Below are positions 19,477-28,944 of a DNA stretch of 64,000 nucleotides, piece after piece. The notes beneath the pieces are model-generated. The model did not search any database. It saw only the letters and a list, made by a program, of their open reading frames with translations, and had not been told where the DNA came from. The position numbers were made by a program, and so were the translations under genes. Numbering within the stretch: position 1 is the first letter of the stretch; every line of letters begins with the position of its first letter. The DNA lies in assembly GCA_016191225.1 (NCBI GenBank), contig JACPPC010000001.1:186001-250000 (forward strand). Reading direction: 5' to 3'. The DNA comes from Gemmatimonadota bacterium. Its GTDB lineage: Bacteria; Gemmatimonadota; Gemmatimonadetes; Gemmatimonadales; Gemmatimonadaceae.

Positions 19477-19606
19477 CCTCGACGAAAAGATACCGGCCGG
19501 GCGCGTCGCGGCCAGCGGGGGCGCCGGGGGGAGGCGGCGGTCGCCGCCGCGCGTACATTCTCCCCGGCACGCCTCGCCCTCGAATCCACCAGCCAGGAGC
19601 CCGCAG

Positions 19607-20350
19607 ATGAGCGACCCGTCCGCCTCTCCCGCCGACGCGCCCACTCCCGCCGAGACGGCCAGCGTCGTCGAGGACTTCCTCGACATCTTCTACGCCCCGG
19701 CGGCCGTGTTCGCGCGGCGCGCGAACGGGAACTTCTGGATCCCGATGCTGGTGGTGATGCTGATGACCGGGGCGATCTTCCTCGCCACGCGTGGGGTCAC
19801 CCGGCCGATCATGGACGCCGAGATGGCACGCGCCGAGGCGGCGCAGATGAAGAAGAATCCGCAGATCACCCCGGACCAGCTCGCGGTCGGTCGCAACATC
19901 CAGGAGAAGGTCGCCCCCGTCGGTGCGTTCCTCTTCCCGCCGATCGGCATCCTGCTCGTGGCGCTCACGCTCTGGCTGGTCGGCAAGATGTTCGGCGCCA
20001 CGCAGACGTGGAACGCGGCCCTCGTCGTCAGCTCCTACGCCTACATCCTGAAACCGGTGGAGGGATTCCTGAACGGGGCACAGGCGATGATGATGAACCC
20101 GGCGTCGCTCGACGGCCGGCTGCGCGTCTCGCTCGGGGTGGCGCGCTTCCTCGACCCCGCCACCACCTCGCCGGTGCTGCTGGCGGCGATCGGCCGGCTC
20201 GACCTGTTCACGATCTGGCTCACCGCGCTGCTGGCGATCGGCCTGTCCGTGACGGGCAGGATCAGCCGCCGCGACGGCGCGATCGCGGCCGTGATCGTCT
20301 GGATCATCGGGGCCCTCCCCGGGGTGATCGGCGCCCTGCTGCAGGGGTGA
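19607..20350 (+). CDS. Yip1-family membrane protein
   Basis: Multiple TM helices, FLDIFYAPAAVFARR N-terminal motif common in bacterial Yip1-domain proteins. Confidence 0.7.
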   Translation: MSDPSASPADAPTPAETASVVEDFLDIFYAPAAVFARRANGNFWIPMLVVMLMTGAIFLATRGVTRPIMDAEMARAEAAQMKKNPQITPDQLAVGRNIQEKVAPVGAFLFPPIGILLVALTLWLVGKMFGATQTWNAALVVSSYAYILKPVEGFLNGAQAMMMNPASLDGRLRVSLGVARFLDPATTSPVLLAAIGRLDLFTIWLTALLAIGLSVTGRISRRDGAIAAVIVWIIGALPGVIGALLQG

Positions 20351-20390
20351 GCAGCACCATGCCCTTTGGACGAAGCGCTAGATTGCCGCG

Positions 20391-20855
20391 ATGACCGCAC
20401 GAAAGAAATCCGGAAGCCGCCGCGGCGGGCGCGGCAAGCGCAAGTCGCCGTACTCGGCACGTCGGGAGCACGAGACCTCGCTCCCGACGAGCCGCAACGC
20501 CTACATCGAGACGCGCGAGTGGCTCCTCGCGCGCCACGGACCCCACTGCGCCTACTGCGGGCGCAAGGTCGCCAAGGCCACGATCACGCTCGACCACGTG
20601 GCCCCGCGGCGGGGCCTCACCGCGTACGACCGGCGCGACAACCTGGTGCTGTGCTGCAAGAGCTGCAACACCGCCAAGGCCGACTCCCCGATCCTCAAGT
20701 TCCTCCTCGCCAACCGCGACCGCGCCAGGAACATGGTGCGGTACGGCAAGCACCTCAGCCCGCTGCTGGTGAAGATGGCGCGTGACATGGCGGGCCCCGG
20801 GCCGCTGACCAAGAACCCGTTCAGCAAGGGCGACGACTCGCCGTACAGCGACTGA
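20391..20855 (+). CDS. HNH endonuclease family protein
   Basis: CAYCGRKVAKATITLDHVAPRRGL..NLVLCCKSCNTAKAD. Confidence 0.92.
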   Translation: MTARKKSGSRRGGRGKRKSPYSARREHETSLPTSRNAYIETREWLLARHGPHCAYCGRKVAKATITLDHVAPRRGLTAYDRRDNLVLCCKSCNTAKADSPILKFLLANRDRARNMVRYGKHLSPLLVKMARDMAGPGPLTKNPFSKGDDSPYSD

Positions 20856-20878
20856 GCCAGCCGGCGGCTCGCCGGGCG

Positions 20879-20914
20879 CGCCGGGGGCCGCCCCACTCGG
20901 CGCGGCCCCCGGCG
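20879..20914. terminator. Candidate bidirectional hairpin terminator between convergent genes
   Basis: Perfect 13-bp stem CGCCGGGGGCCGC / GCGGCCCCCGGCG, 10-nt loop; no T-tract. Confidence 0.6.
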
Positions 20915-20939
20915 TCGCATGACGGCGGCGGGGGGCCGC

Positions 20940-21767
20940 CTACCGCACCGTGTACCCCCGCCCCTCGAGACAGGCGACCTCCGCCCGCCGGTACTGTTCG
21001 GCCAGCGCCGCCGCCGCGGCATCGGCCGGCGGCGATGCACCCGGCTCGTATCCCGACGCCCCCGCCGCCCACTTCGCGCACTCGGCACGGTCGGTGAACA
21101 GCCGCTCCCGCGACTGCCCGTTCCTCGGGTACACCATCAGGTCCGTGCCGATCGGCGGCGACCACGGCTGCGACGAGTCCGCGGCGACCGTGCCGGCTGG
21201 CGGCGGCGACACGACGTACCCCGCTCCCTGCGGCGCGGGCGCGTAGTACACGCCGTTGGCGTAGTAGTACGGCACGCCCCCCACCCAGACCACGGTGTAC
21301 GACGGCGGCAGCACCGGGATCACCACGCCGGTCGGCGGCGCCACCACGACGTAGCGCGGACCGTACGGTCGGTACCAGACACCGGCATGGAAGTAGAACG
21401 GGCTCCCCCGCCAGAAGACGCCGATCCGCTCACGGGGAAGGCCGCCGACCACGAAGCCGCGGGCCGGGTAGAACACGTTGTGCCGGTACCGCGCATCGAA
21501 GCGCGCGTGTGGCGGCACGAATGCGGGCGCGGGCGGCGCCCAGCCCGGGGCACGCACCGGCTGCGGCGCGTGCGCGACGCGCGCACCGGGCCCTGCCAGT
21601 CCGCCACCACGGGGGATGTCCCGCGGGGCATCGTGGCCGCCACGCTGGCCGCCGTCCTCCCGGCCCCTTCGCTGCGCCGGAAGCGGTGAGGCGCTTCCAA
21701 TCACCATGCCGAGCGCGAGGACTCCGGCCACCACCGATCGACGGCTGCTCGTGCCGCGTGCACGCAT
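20940..21767 (-). CDS. DUF6515-like secreted hypothetical protein
   Basis: Signal peptide; FFYPARGFVVGGLP-like, YYYANGVYYAPAPQGAGYVVSPPPAG, then ECAKWAAGASGYEP..YRRAEVACLEGRGYTV. Confidence 0.72.
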   Translation of the reverse strand: MRARGTSSRRSVVAGVLALGMVIGSASPLPAQRRGREDGGQRGGHDAPRDIPRGGGLAGPGARVAHAPQPVRAPGWAPPAPAFVPPHARFDARYRHNVFYPARGFVVGGLPRERIGVFWRGSPFYFHAGVWYRPYGPRYVVVAPPTGVVIPVLPPSYTVVWVGGVPYYYANGVYYAPAPQGAGYVVSPPPAGTVAADSSQPWSPPIGTDLMVYPRNGQSRERLFTDRAECAKWAAGASGYEPGASPPADAAAAALAEQYRRAEVACLEGRGYTVR

Positions 21768-22069
21768 CTGAGGCCTCCCAGTGTGAATCGCCGGTGCGTC
21801 GCATCGTTCGCGCACTCGGGCGACCTGTTCACTGAGGCATACCGCGCGGCGGGGCGCAAGTTTCGTCGCGCGCCCCCACCCGTGACAGCGGTGTCGGGGA
21901 GGAACGATGGAACTTCTTGACGTTTCCGGTTCCGCTCGCCGGCGTGCGACGCGCGCGGGCCCATTGGCGACACCATCAGGAAGCCTGAGCCCCAGGCGGC
22001 GCCAGCCGGGCGATTCCGCCGCGAGCGCGTGGCAACGGCCGCGCCCCGGGCGCGGCGCGCGGGCCGCGA

Positions 22070-23077
22070 TCAGCGCCAGCCCGGCACCGGCGGCGAGGGT
22101 CCCCTCCGGCCCTGCTCGACGCTTCCCAGCGGGGAGGTCCAGTCGCGCAGGGCCGCGATGTCGGTGGGCGTCGTCCGGCAACAGCCGCCGACCAGCCGCG
22201 CCCCGGCCTCGACCCACTCTCGCGCCTGCGCCGCAAAGCCGCGGCCGTCGCGATCGCCGCGCCAGCCGTGCGACGCCGCGTCGTAGCGCTCCCCCGAGTT
22301 GGGATACGCGACGAGGGGCAGCGACGTGGCCGATCGCGCCTCGCGCAGCAGCGAGGGCACGTGGCGCGGCGCCGTGCAGTTCACGCCGATCGCGGCCACC
22401 TGCGGGTGTCCGTCGAGCAGCGCCGCCGCGTCGCGCATCGGCTCGCCCGACGACAGGCGCGTCCCGTCGCGGGCGCTGAAGCTGAACCAGGCGGTCATCC
22501 CCGGGTGCCGCTCGAGCACCACCAGCAGCGCCCGCGCCTCGGCGAGGCTGGGAATGGTCTCGCACGCCAGCAGGTCGGGCCCCGCAGCGACCAGCAGCGC
22601 CATGCGCGGCGCGTGGAACACCGCCAGCGGTCCCTCGCCGATGCCGTAGTCCCCATGGTACTCCGAACCGTCCGCGAGGTAGGCGCCGTACGGACCCACC
22701 GATGCCGCCACCAGCGGCCGGGAACGGCCCACGCGCACCCCCTCGTCGGCCCAGAAGGCGTCGCGCTCGTCACGGGCAAGCCGCACCGCGCTCGAGATCA
22801 CGCCTTCGGCGTCCGGCCGCGAGAGCCGGCGCAGCATCAGCCCCTGCACCGTCGCCTGGTAGCTCGCGGTGGTGATCACGTCCGCGCCCGCCTCGAGGTA
22901 GTCGCGGTGCACCGCGGCGACCAGCTCCGGCGCCTCGAGCAGCACCCTGGCCGACCCGAGCGGGTCGGCGAGGTCGGCGCCGCGGCGCTCCAGCTCCGTC
23001 GCGAGCGCGCCGTCGAGCACCACCACCTCCTGCTCCCGGAGCCGGGCGGCCAGGGGGCCGCGCGAGGCAAGGGTCAT
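22070..23077 (-). CDS. Homocysteine S-methyltransferase family protein
   Basis: VVLDGALATELERRG, AGADVITTASYQAT, GVNCTAPRHV, GARLVGGCCRTTPTDIAAL (Zn-binding GGCC). Confidence 0.92.
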   Translation of the reverse strand: MTLASRGPLAARLREQEVVVLDGALATELERRGADLADPLGSARVLLEAPELVAAVHRDYLEAGADVITTASYQATVQGLMLRRLSRPDAEGVISSAVRLARDERDAFWADEGVRVGRSRPLVAASVGPYGAYLADGSEYHGDYGIGEGPLAVFHAPRMALLVAAGPDLLACETIPSLAEARALLVVLERHPGMTAWFSFSARDGTRLSSGEPMRDAAALLDGHPQVAAIGVNCTAPRHVPSLLREARSATSLPLVAYPNSGERYDAASHGWRGDRDGRGFAAQAREWVEAGARLVGGCCRTTPTDIAALRDWTSPLGSVEQGRRGPSPPVPGWR

Positions 23078-23100
23078 GTCGCGCAAGTTATCGTTCGGCC

Positions 23101-23562
23101 ATGCGCGATGCCGGGCCGCCCTACCCGTTCGAGATCCGCCCCTCGGGGATCGAGGGGCTGGGCGCGTTCGCCACCGAGCGCATCGCCCCCGGCGTGCGAC
23201 TGATCGAGTACGCCGGCGAGCGCCTGACGCCGGCCGCCGCCGAGGCGCGATACCCCGACGCCGAAGGGGAGCGGCACCACACCTGCCTGTTCGCCATCGA
23301 CGACGAGGTCGTCATCGACGCCGCCGTGAATGGCAACGAGGCGCGCTTCATCAATCACTCGTGCGCCCCCAACTGCGACGCGGTGATCGACGCCGGCCGC
23401 ATCTGGATCGAGACCATCCACGACATCGAGCCGGGGGAGGAACTGGCGTACGACTACGCCTACGTGCTCACCGAACGCCACACGCCGGCCGCCAAGCGGC
23501 GGTACCCGTGCCACTGCGGCGCCGCGACTTGCCGCGGCACGATCCTGGCCCGCAAGCGGTAG
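23101..23562 (+). CDS. SET-domain protein-lysine methyltransferase
   Basis: IRPSGIEGLGAFATERIAPG, RFINHSCAPNCDA, GEELAYDYAY, CHCGAATCRGTI post-SET Cys motif. Confidence 0.92.
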   Translation: MRDAGPPYPFEIRPSGIEGLGAFATERIAPGVRLIEYAGERLTPAAAEARYPDAEGERHHTCLFAIDDEVVIDAAVNGNEARFINHSCAPNCDAVIDAGRIWIETIHDIEPGEELAYDYAYVLTERHTPAAKRRYPCHCGAATCRGTILARKR

Positions 23563-23564
23563 CC

Positions 23565-23593
23565 GCCGGGCCGCCCCGCAAGGGCGGCCCGGC
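23565..23593. terminator. Candidate bidirectional hairpin terminator between convergent genes
   Basis: Perfect 12-bp stem GCCGGGCCGCCC / GGGCGGCCCGGC with CGCAA loop; no T-tract. Confidence 0.6.
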
Positions 23594-23602
23594 CTCCGGC
23601 TC

Positions 23603-24262
23603 CTACCCGGCGAAGCAGTACGAGCAGCCCGCCTCCTGCGCCCGGCCGACGGCGAGCACTCCCGACGCCGCGATGTGCGACCCCGGCACCAATGCCGCCT
23701 TCCACTCGGCAAAGGCATCCTCGGCCTTCACGCCGATCGCCTTGCCGGCCATCCCGGAGATGATCGTGAGGGCCAAGTTGCAGACCACGACGGTCGCGCC
23801 CGCGGCAATCATCTTCTCCACCGACTGGGCGGGGTTCATCATGTCGCCCGGCCCGGAGTTGATGTAGAAATTGCGCACCGCGGGAGCCTTTGTGGCCGGG
23901 TCCATGATCCCCAGCATCGCGCCGACACCGTACTTCGACCAGATCGCGTCGGAGACGGCCATCGGCATGGCGAAGTGCCGCACGACGATCACCGCCCGGA
24001 CCTCCTTCGGGCCGAGGCCATACGCCTGCTTCATGGTGTTCAGGTAGTTGCCGGCGAACATCATCGGGAAGCCGGCGTTGTGCGCAGTGGCGTCGAACAC
24101 CTGCTTGTGCTTCGTCGCGGCCAGTCCGGACAGCCAGGGCTCGGAGCCGGCCTTGTCGGCCGCGGGCTCGGCGCGCGTGATCGCGGGAGCTGCCGCGAAG
24201 GCGAGCGCTGCGGCGCCGAGTCGTTCAATGAAAGTGCGTCGATTGTCGCCAAGGCTGGACAT
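23603..24262 (-). CDS. Exported DsrE-like/hypothetical protein
   Basis: N-term MSSLGDNRRTFIERLGAAALAFAAAPAI (RR + hydrophobic); VRAVIVVRHFAMPMAVSD, GATVVVCNLAL segment resembles DsrE-type folds. Confidence 0.65.
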   Translation of the reverse strand: MSSLGDNRRTFIERLGAAALAFAAAPAITRAEPAADKAGSEPWLSGLAATKHKQVFDATAHNAGFPMMFAGNYLNTMKQAYGLGPKEVRAVIVVRHFAMPMAVSDAIWSKYGVGAMLGIMDPATKAPAVRNFYINSGPGDMMNPAQSVEKMIAAGATVVVCNLALTIISGMAGKAIGVKAEDAFAEWKAALVPGSHIAASGVLAVGRAQEAGCSYCFAG

Positions 24263-24401
24263 CTGGGCCTCCGTGGTGGGATGGGTAGGCGGAGAACGTA
24301 GCTCGCCCTGCCGCCAGCGGCGAGCGCCCGTTGGGGGGGCGGCACCGGGACGTTGCGCGCACGTTCCCCGCCCCGATCTTTCCCCGCATGCGAGCCCCCC
24401 C

Positions 24402-24896
24402 ATGAGGCACTGGCTCCGTCGGCGCGTCTACGAGCCGCTGTTGGCGGCCCTCCGCGAGGGGGTCACCCCGGCCGGGCTCGCGCACTGCGTCGCGGTCGGC
24501 GCCATGATCGGCATCTTCCCCGCGATCGGGACCACCACGCTGCTGTGCACCGCCGCCGCGCTGGCCCTGCGGCTCAACATGGTGGTGATCCTCGCGGTGA
24601 ACTACCTCGTGTACCCGCTGCAGTTCGCGCTCCTCATTCCCTTCTTCCGCGCCGGTGAGTGGCTGTTCGGCGCCGAGCGCCTGTCGCTGTCCGCCGGCGA
24701 GGTGGTGGCCCTCGTGCGCGATACGCCGATCGTGGCGATCGACCGGTTGTGGACGGTGACCTGGCATGCCGCGGCGGCCTGGCTGGTGCTCACGCTGTTG
24801 ACGGTGCCCCTCATCCGCGCGGCGCTGACGCCGGCCTTTCGCCGCATGGCCCGCCTCGTGCCTCCCGCGCCGGGGGCGACTGGCAACGGCACCTGA
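24402..24896 (+). CDS. DUF2062 domain-containing membrane protein
   Basis: HCVAVGAMIGIFPAIGTTTLLCTAAALALRLN..VNYLVYPLQFALLIPFFRAGE. Confidence 0.85.
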   Translation: MRHWLRRRVYEPLLAALREGVTPAGLAHCVAVGAMIGIFPAIGTTTLLCTAAALALRLNMVVILAVNYLVYPLQFALLIPFFRAGEWLFGAERLSLSAGEVVALVRDTPIVAIDRLWTVTWHAAAAWLVLTLLTVPLIRAALTPAFRRMARLVPPAPGATGNGT

Positions 24897-24900
24897 GCGC

Positions 24901-24946
24901 GCCGTCGCTGCTCGCCGTCGCTGCTCGCCGTCGCTGCTCGCCGTCG
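24901..24946. repeat. 13-bp tandem repeat GCCGTCGCTGCTC, about 3.5 copies
   Basis: Direct reading: gccgtcgctgctc x3 plus gccgtcg, just downstream of the DUF2062 stop codon. Confidence 0.9.
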
Positions 24947-25271
24947 CACGCGCCGTGTGCAGCTCGTCCGGCTGCCGCACGTCCGGCTTCACGACACAAC
25001 GACGTCGACGTCGCCGGGAACCGTGCGTCGTCCTGCCGGCCGCGAGGTACGCGTCGCCGGCCAGCGGGCCCTGGTGCTCCGGGTGCTGCTCCGGGTCACC
25101 AGCGTCGCGCTCACCGGGTGCAGCTGCCTCCGCACCGGCGGCGAGGACTGTCGTGGCTCGCAGCCGCCCGCGCCGAAGTTCCTCCCCTGGCCTCCGGCGA
25201 GACTGTGCCCGCGCGCCGACGTGCAATGGCTGGCGCGCGCCTTCCCGTGGTGAGCGCCGGCCCCGCCGCGG

Positions 25272-26489
25272 CTACGCCAGCGTCGGCTTGATCACCGCCA
25301 GCGCCTTCTTCATCTCGGCCATCGTGCCCACCGAAATGCGCAGGTGCGTGTTGAGCGGGGGAAAGGCGCGGCCAACCGCCACGCCCTTGCCCAGCAGCTC
25401 CGTCTTGAAGGCCCTGGCGTCCTTGCGAATGTCGACCATCATGAAATTCGCGTCGCTGCCGAACACGGTGTAGCCGGCGTCCTCGAAGAACGTGCGGGTG
25501 TAGGCCCGCGCCTCGCGATTGAGCCTCTGCTCCCTGCCGATGTGCGCGGCGTCGGCGATCGCGGTGGTGGCGGCGGCGAGGGCCAGCTGGTTGACGTTCG
25601 AGCCGAGCAGCCACGGCTGCATGCGAGCGAGCGTCTCCTTGCGGCCGATCGCGTAGCCGGCGCGCAGCCCGGCCATGCCGAACACCTTGCTGAAGGTCCG
25701 CGTCACGAACACGCGCGGGTTGGCCAGCGCGAGTGGCACCGACGTCGCGTACGACGCGTCGGCCACGTACTCGTGGTAGGCCTCGTCCACCAGGATCGTC
25801 GTCTCGGGCGACGTGCGGTTCACCTGCTCCACGAACGACGTCACCGCCCCCTTGCCGTGCACGGTGGCGGTGGGGTTGTTCGGGTTGCAGAAGAAGACCA
25901 GCCCCGCCCCCCGCGCGCCGGCGACCATCGCGTCAAGGTCGAGCCGCAACTTGCCGTCCACCGGGGGCGCGATCACCGGCGAGCCGATGAACTTCGCAAA
26001 ATTCCCCGGTGCCTCGAAGGTCGGGTTGGGCGACACCAGCCCGTGCTCGGCGCTGGTGAAGGCCCGCACCGCGGCCCGCAGCAGCTCGCCCGAGCCGCAC
26101 CCGAGCATCACGTTCTCCGGCTTCACGCCGTGCACCTTGCAGATCGCGGCGACCAGCTCGTCCTCGCCACGCACCGGGTACCGGTTGGACTCGCTGAAGT
26201 GCGCCTTGATCGCCTCGAAGACGCGGGCGCCGGGGCCGTTGGGGTTCTCGTTGCTGTCGATCCGGATCATGCCCGGGCGCGCCGCCAGCAGCCGGTCGGC
26301 ACGGCGCGTCTCCAGCTGCTGTTGCGTCTGCTGCGCATCCTGCGGCAGCGCCGCGCCAAGCGCCTCGTAGCCGCGCCAGTTGGGTGCCAGGGGAAGTGCA
26401 AGGGCGCCGGCCGTGCCGGCACCCACGGAGGCGATGAACGAACGGCGGGAAACGGCCACGGTGGAGCTCCGGAGGGATTCGAGCGACAA
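25272..26489 (-). CDS. PLP-dependent aminotransferase (histidinol-phosphate aminotransferase-like) with Tat-type signal
   Basis: VSRRSFIASVGAGTAGALALPLAP; IRIDSNENPNGPG, GCGSGELLRAAV, FCNPNNPTATVHG, RTFSKVFGMAGLRAGYAIG. Confidence 0.9.
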   Translation of the reverse strand: MSLESLRSSTVAVSRRSFIASVGAGTAGALALPLAPNWRGYEALGAALPQDAQQTQQQLETRRADRLLAARPGMIRIDSNENPNGPGARVFEAIKAHFSESNRYPVRGEDELVAAICKVHGVKPENVMLGCGSGELLRAAVRAFTSAEHGLVSPNPTFEAPGNFAKFIGSPVIAPPVDGKLRLDLDAMVAGARGAGLVFFCNPNNPTATVHGKGAVTSFVEQVNRTSPETTILVDEAYHEYVADASYATSVPLALANPRVFVTRTFSKVFGMAGLRAGYAIGRKETLARMQPWLLGSNVNQLALAAATTAIADAAHIGREQRLNREARAYTRTFFEDAGYTVFGSDANFMMVDIRKDARAFKTELLGKGVAVGRAFPPLNTHLRISVGTMAEMKKALAVIKPTLA

Positions 26490-26534
26490 GATAGCGACGG
26501 GCGCGGGCGGGGGGCGAGCGGCGCTGCCGCCGTC

Positions 26535-28055
26535 TTAGCGGTGTTCCAGTCCCGGCACCCCGAACGCAAACCCGAGCGTGGCCTCGACCACGCGGCCGTC
26601 GAGCGGACCCTTGAGCGCGCGAATCCGCCCGACTCCCACGCGCGCCACGAGCGACGTCCCGATGTCGCAGCCGAGCCAGACCATCGGCTGCGCCACGATG
26701 CCGCTCCCGGTGTCGACTCCCCCGCCCCCCGCCGCACCCACGAGCAGCTCGGCGCCCCCGTGAAACGCGCCGGCGATGGGCAGGTGCGCGCCCGGCCCGA
26801 GCAGCCCCACGGTGTACGCCCCCGCGCCACCGCCGAGGGCGCTGCGCACCTGGCCCGTCAGGTACCACGACGGCGACACGAACCGGTTCACGCGCAGCAC
26901 CACCGCCTGCAGGTCACGCACCGAGCCGTCCTTGCGCACGGCATCGTATCCCTCCACGCCGCCGAACCACTCCATGCGCACCACCGGCACCGGCTCGCCC
27001 TCCCGCACGCGGCTGTCCACCGTCCAGTTGAGGGCCGCCGTGACGTGTGCCGCGCGGAAGTTTCCGTCGGGGGCCGCGGTGTACCCCTCGTCGAGCACGA
27101 GGGACAGGTCCCGGGTGAGTCGCGCCGCGGTGGTGAGCGAGCCGCGCAACAGGGGGCCGCCCCCGACCGCGATCCCGCCGCCGCCCCCGAGTCCAGCCGC
27201 GACGCGCCCGCCCAGGCTGAGCGGGCCGCCACCGACCTTCACGCCGAAACCGAGCGCCGCCAGCACCTCGGCGTAGCCGGCCACGCCACCACTCGCCGCC
27301 CCGGCGGCCTCGATCCCCCACAGCGTTCCCCCGGCCAGGTCCTGCTCCGCGCGCACACCGACCAGCCGAATCGTTCCCGGGAGCGCGGTGCCCGTCGTCG
27401 AGGCGGTGCCGGCGGCGGGCAGGTAGGCGCCGGCCACCGCCAGCACCCGGTCGAACCCGAGTCCGCCCGGCGACGTCGCGGACACGAACTCCCCCAGCCG
27501 GTCCCGGCCGACGTGCCGGAACGCCGTGCGCACGCTGAAGGTGGCGCCGAGCTGCCGACTGTCGATGTCGCCGTTCACGAAGCGCACACGCGACCACGAG
27601 AGCCCGGAGCTCATCGTGCCGAAGTCCCACATGAGGTCGAGGTGAGGGCGCAGCATCAACCCGTCGCCCACCGGCGCGGCACCCCCACCGCCACCGCCGG
27701 CGTAGACCCCGGCACCCACACTGAGCGCGCGGGCGATGGCGCGGCGCCAGGCGAGCTCACCACCGACCACGAACAGCCCCCCTCGCCGGCCGGTGAACGT
27801 GCCGTACACGGCCGGGCCAAGCGAGATCCCGGCGCCGAGGTCCACGAGGTAACTCGCGCCCGCGAGCCCCACCAACTCGGTGGCCGGCAGGGTCACCTGC
27901 TCGAAGCCGAATCGCACCTTCGCCGAGCGCGCGTTGACCGCCGGCGTGCCCGACTGGTCCTGTGCCTGCGCCCTGTGCGCGGCGCAGGCCCACAGCGCCA
28001 TCCCCAGCGCCGTCCCCAGCGTCGATCGCGCCGCCCTCGAATTCCCGCCCCCCAC
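26535..28055 (-). CDS. Hypothetical exported beta-rich (outer membrane-like) protein
   Basis: Signal MGGGNSRAARSTLGTALGMALWACAAHRAQA; repetitive beta/Gly-rich sequence. Confidence 0.6.
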   Translation of the reverse strand: MGGGNSRAARSTLGTALGMALWACAAHRAQAQDQSGTPAVNARSAKVRFGFEQVTLPATELVGLAGASYLVDLGAGISLGPAVYGTFTGRRGGLFVVGGELAWRRAIARALSVGAGVYAGGGGGGAAPVGDGLMLRPHLDLMWDFGTMSSGLSWSRVRFVNGDIDSRQLGATFSVRTAFRHVGRDRLGEFVSATSPGGLGFDRVLAVAGAYLPAAGTASTTGTALPGTIRLVGVRAEQDLAGGTLWGIEAAGAASGGVAGYAEVLAALGFGVKVGGGPLSLGGRVAAGLGGGGGIAVGGGPLLRGSLTTAARLTRDLSLVLDEGYTAAPDGNFRAAHVTAALNWTVDSRVREGEPVPVVRMEWFGGVEGYDAVRKDGSVRDLQAVVLRVNRFVSPSWYLTGQVRSALGGGAGAYTVGLLGPGAHLPIAGAFHGGAELLVGAAGGGGVDTGSGIVAQPMVWLGCDIGTSLVARVGVGRIRALKGPLDGRVVEATLGFAFGVPGLEHR

Positions 28056-28230
28056 CGCCGGCCCTCGCGTCGCGTGACAAACCCCGACGAAAGCTAAGAG
28101 GGCGCCTCATCGCTCGTGGGCGGAGTCAGCGTTGCCACGCGGCCGCGTTGCCGTTATCGTGGCAGCTCCCTCACCGGACTGGCCTATTCCGCATCGCCGA
28201 CGGCATCGCTCAGCGAGTGAGCCACCGCTC

Positions 28231-28821
28231 ATGGTCCCCGCGGCGTCGCCTCCCGTCGAGGAAGGGGAGGTGACCGAGGGCGCTGGCGCCCCTCGCGAAG
28301 GCTCGCGGCTCGGCCGCCTCCTCAGGCGAATGAAGTGGGTGCTCTACGGCGTGGCGCTGGCGATCTACCTGTTTCCGCCGCTGGACATGACGTCGAGCAT
28401 CCTGCCCATCCATGTGCGCGACATCCAGTGGCGCTTCCAGGCGACCACCTTCCTCGGCCAGTCGATGCTGACCCAGTGCATGGCGTACACGGCGGCCACC
28501 CTGCTCGCGCTGCTGGCCCGGCACCGGCTCGGCGTCTCGCTGGTTTCGCTCTTCGCCGTGCTGGAGGCCATGATACTCCTCCCGGTCACGGCGATCTTCC
28601 TGGCCGACTACTTCCAGATCCGGCCGGCGATCCCCGACGACCTGCGGCCGCGACTCCAGTTCGTGATGATCAAGACGACGTTCGAACTCCTCGCCGGCGG
28701 CACGCTGATGGCGCTGCTGGGCATGCACATGCGTGGCTCGACGGGCATCCAGATGCTGAAGTCGGAGCGCCGCCCGGCCGAAGGTGAACACCAGTACGCC
28801 GTGCCGGAGCAGCCCGAGTAG
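28231..28821 (+). CDS. Hypothetical 4-TM membrane protein
   Basis: Hydrophobic segments WVLYGVALAIYLFPPL, MAYTAATLLALLA, VSLFAVLEAMILLPVTAIFLADYF, TFELLAGGTLMALLGM. Confidence 0.6.
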   Translation: MVPAASPPVEEGEVTEGAGAPREGSRLGRLLRRMKWVLYGVALAIYLFPPLDMTSSILPIHVRDIQWRFQATTFLGQSMLTQCMAYTAATLLALLARHRLGVSLVSLFAVLEAMILLPVTAIFLADYFQIRPAIPDDLRPRLQFVMIKTTFELLAGGTLMALLGMHMRGSTGIQMLKSERRPAEGEHQYAVPEQPE

Positions 28822-28893
28822 CGGTCGACGGCGCCTGACCGCGACCGGCGGCAGGTTGGGCGCGCCATACGCGGCGTCGGCGGGAGGAAACGA

Positions 28894-28925
28894 GCGGGCC
28901 CCGGCGATGAATCGCCGGGGCCCGC
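28894..28925. terminator. Candidate bidirectional hairpin terminator between convergent genes
   Basis: Perfect inverted repeat GCGGGCCCCGGCGAT-GA-ATCGCCGGGGCCCGC; no T-tract. Confidence 0.65.
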
Positions 28926-28944
28926 GACGACCATCCAGCCGAGG

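Noticed and set aside
24901-24960. 13-bp repeats as a CRISPR-like array
   Set aside because: Contiguous short tandem repeats with no spacers; simple VNTR-like repeat.
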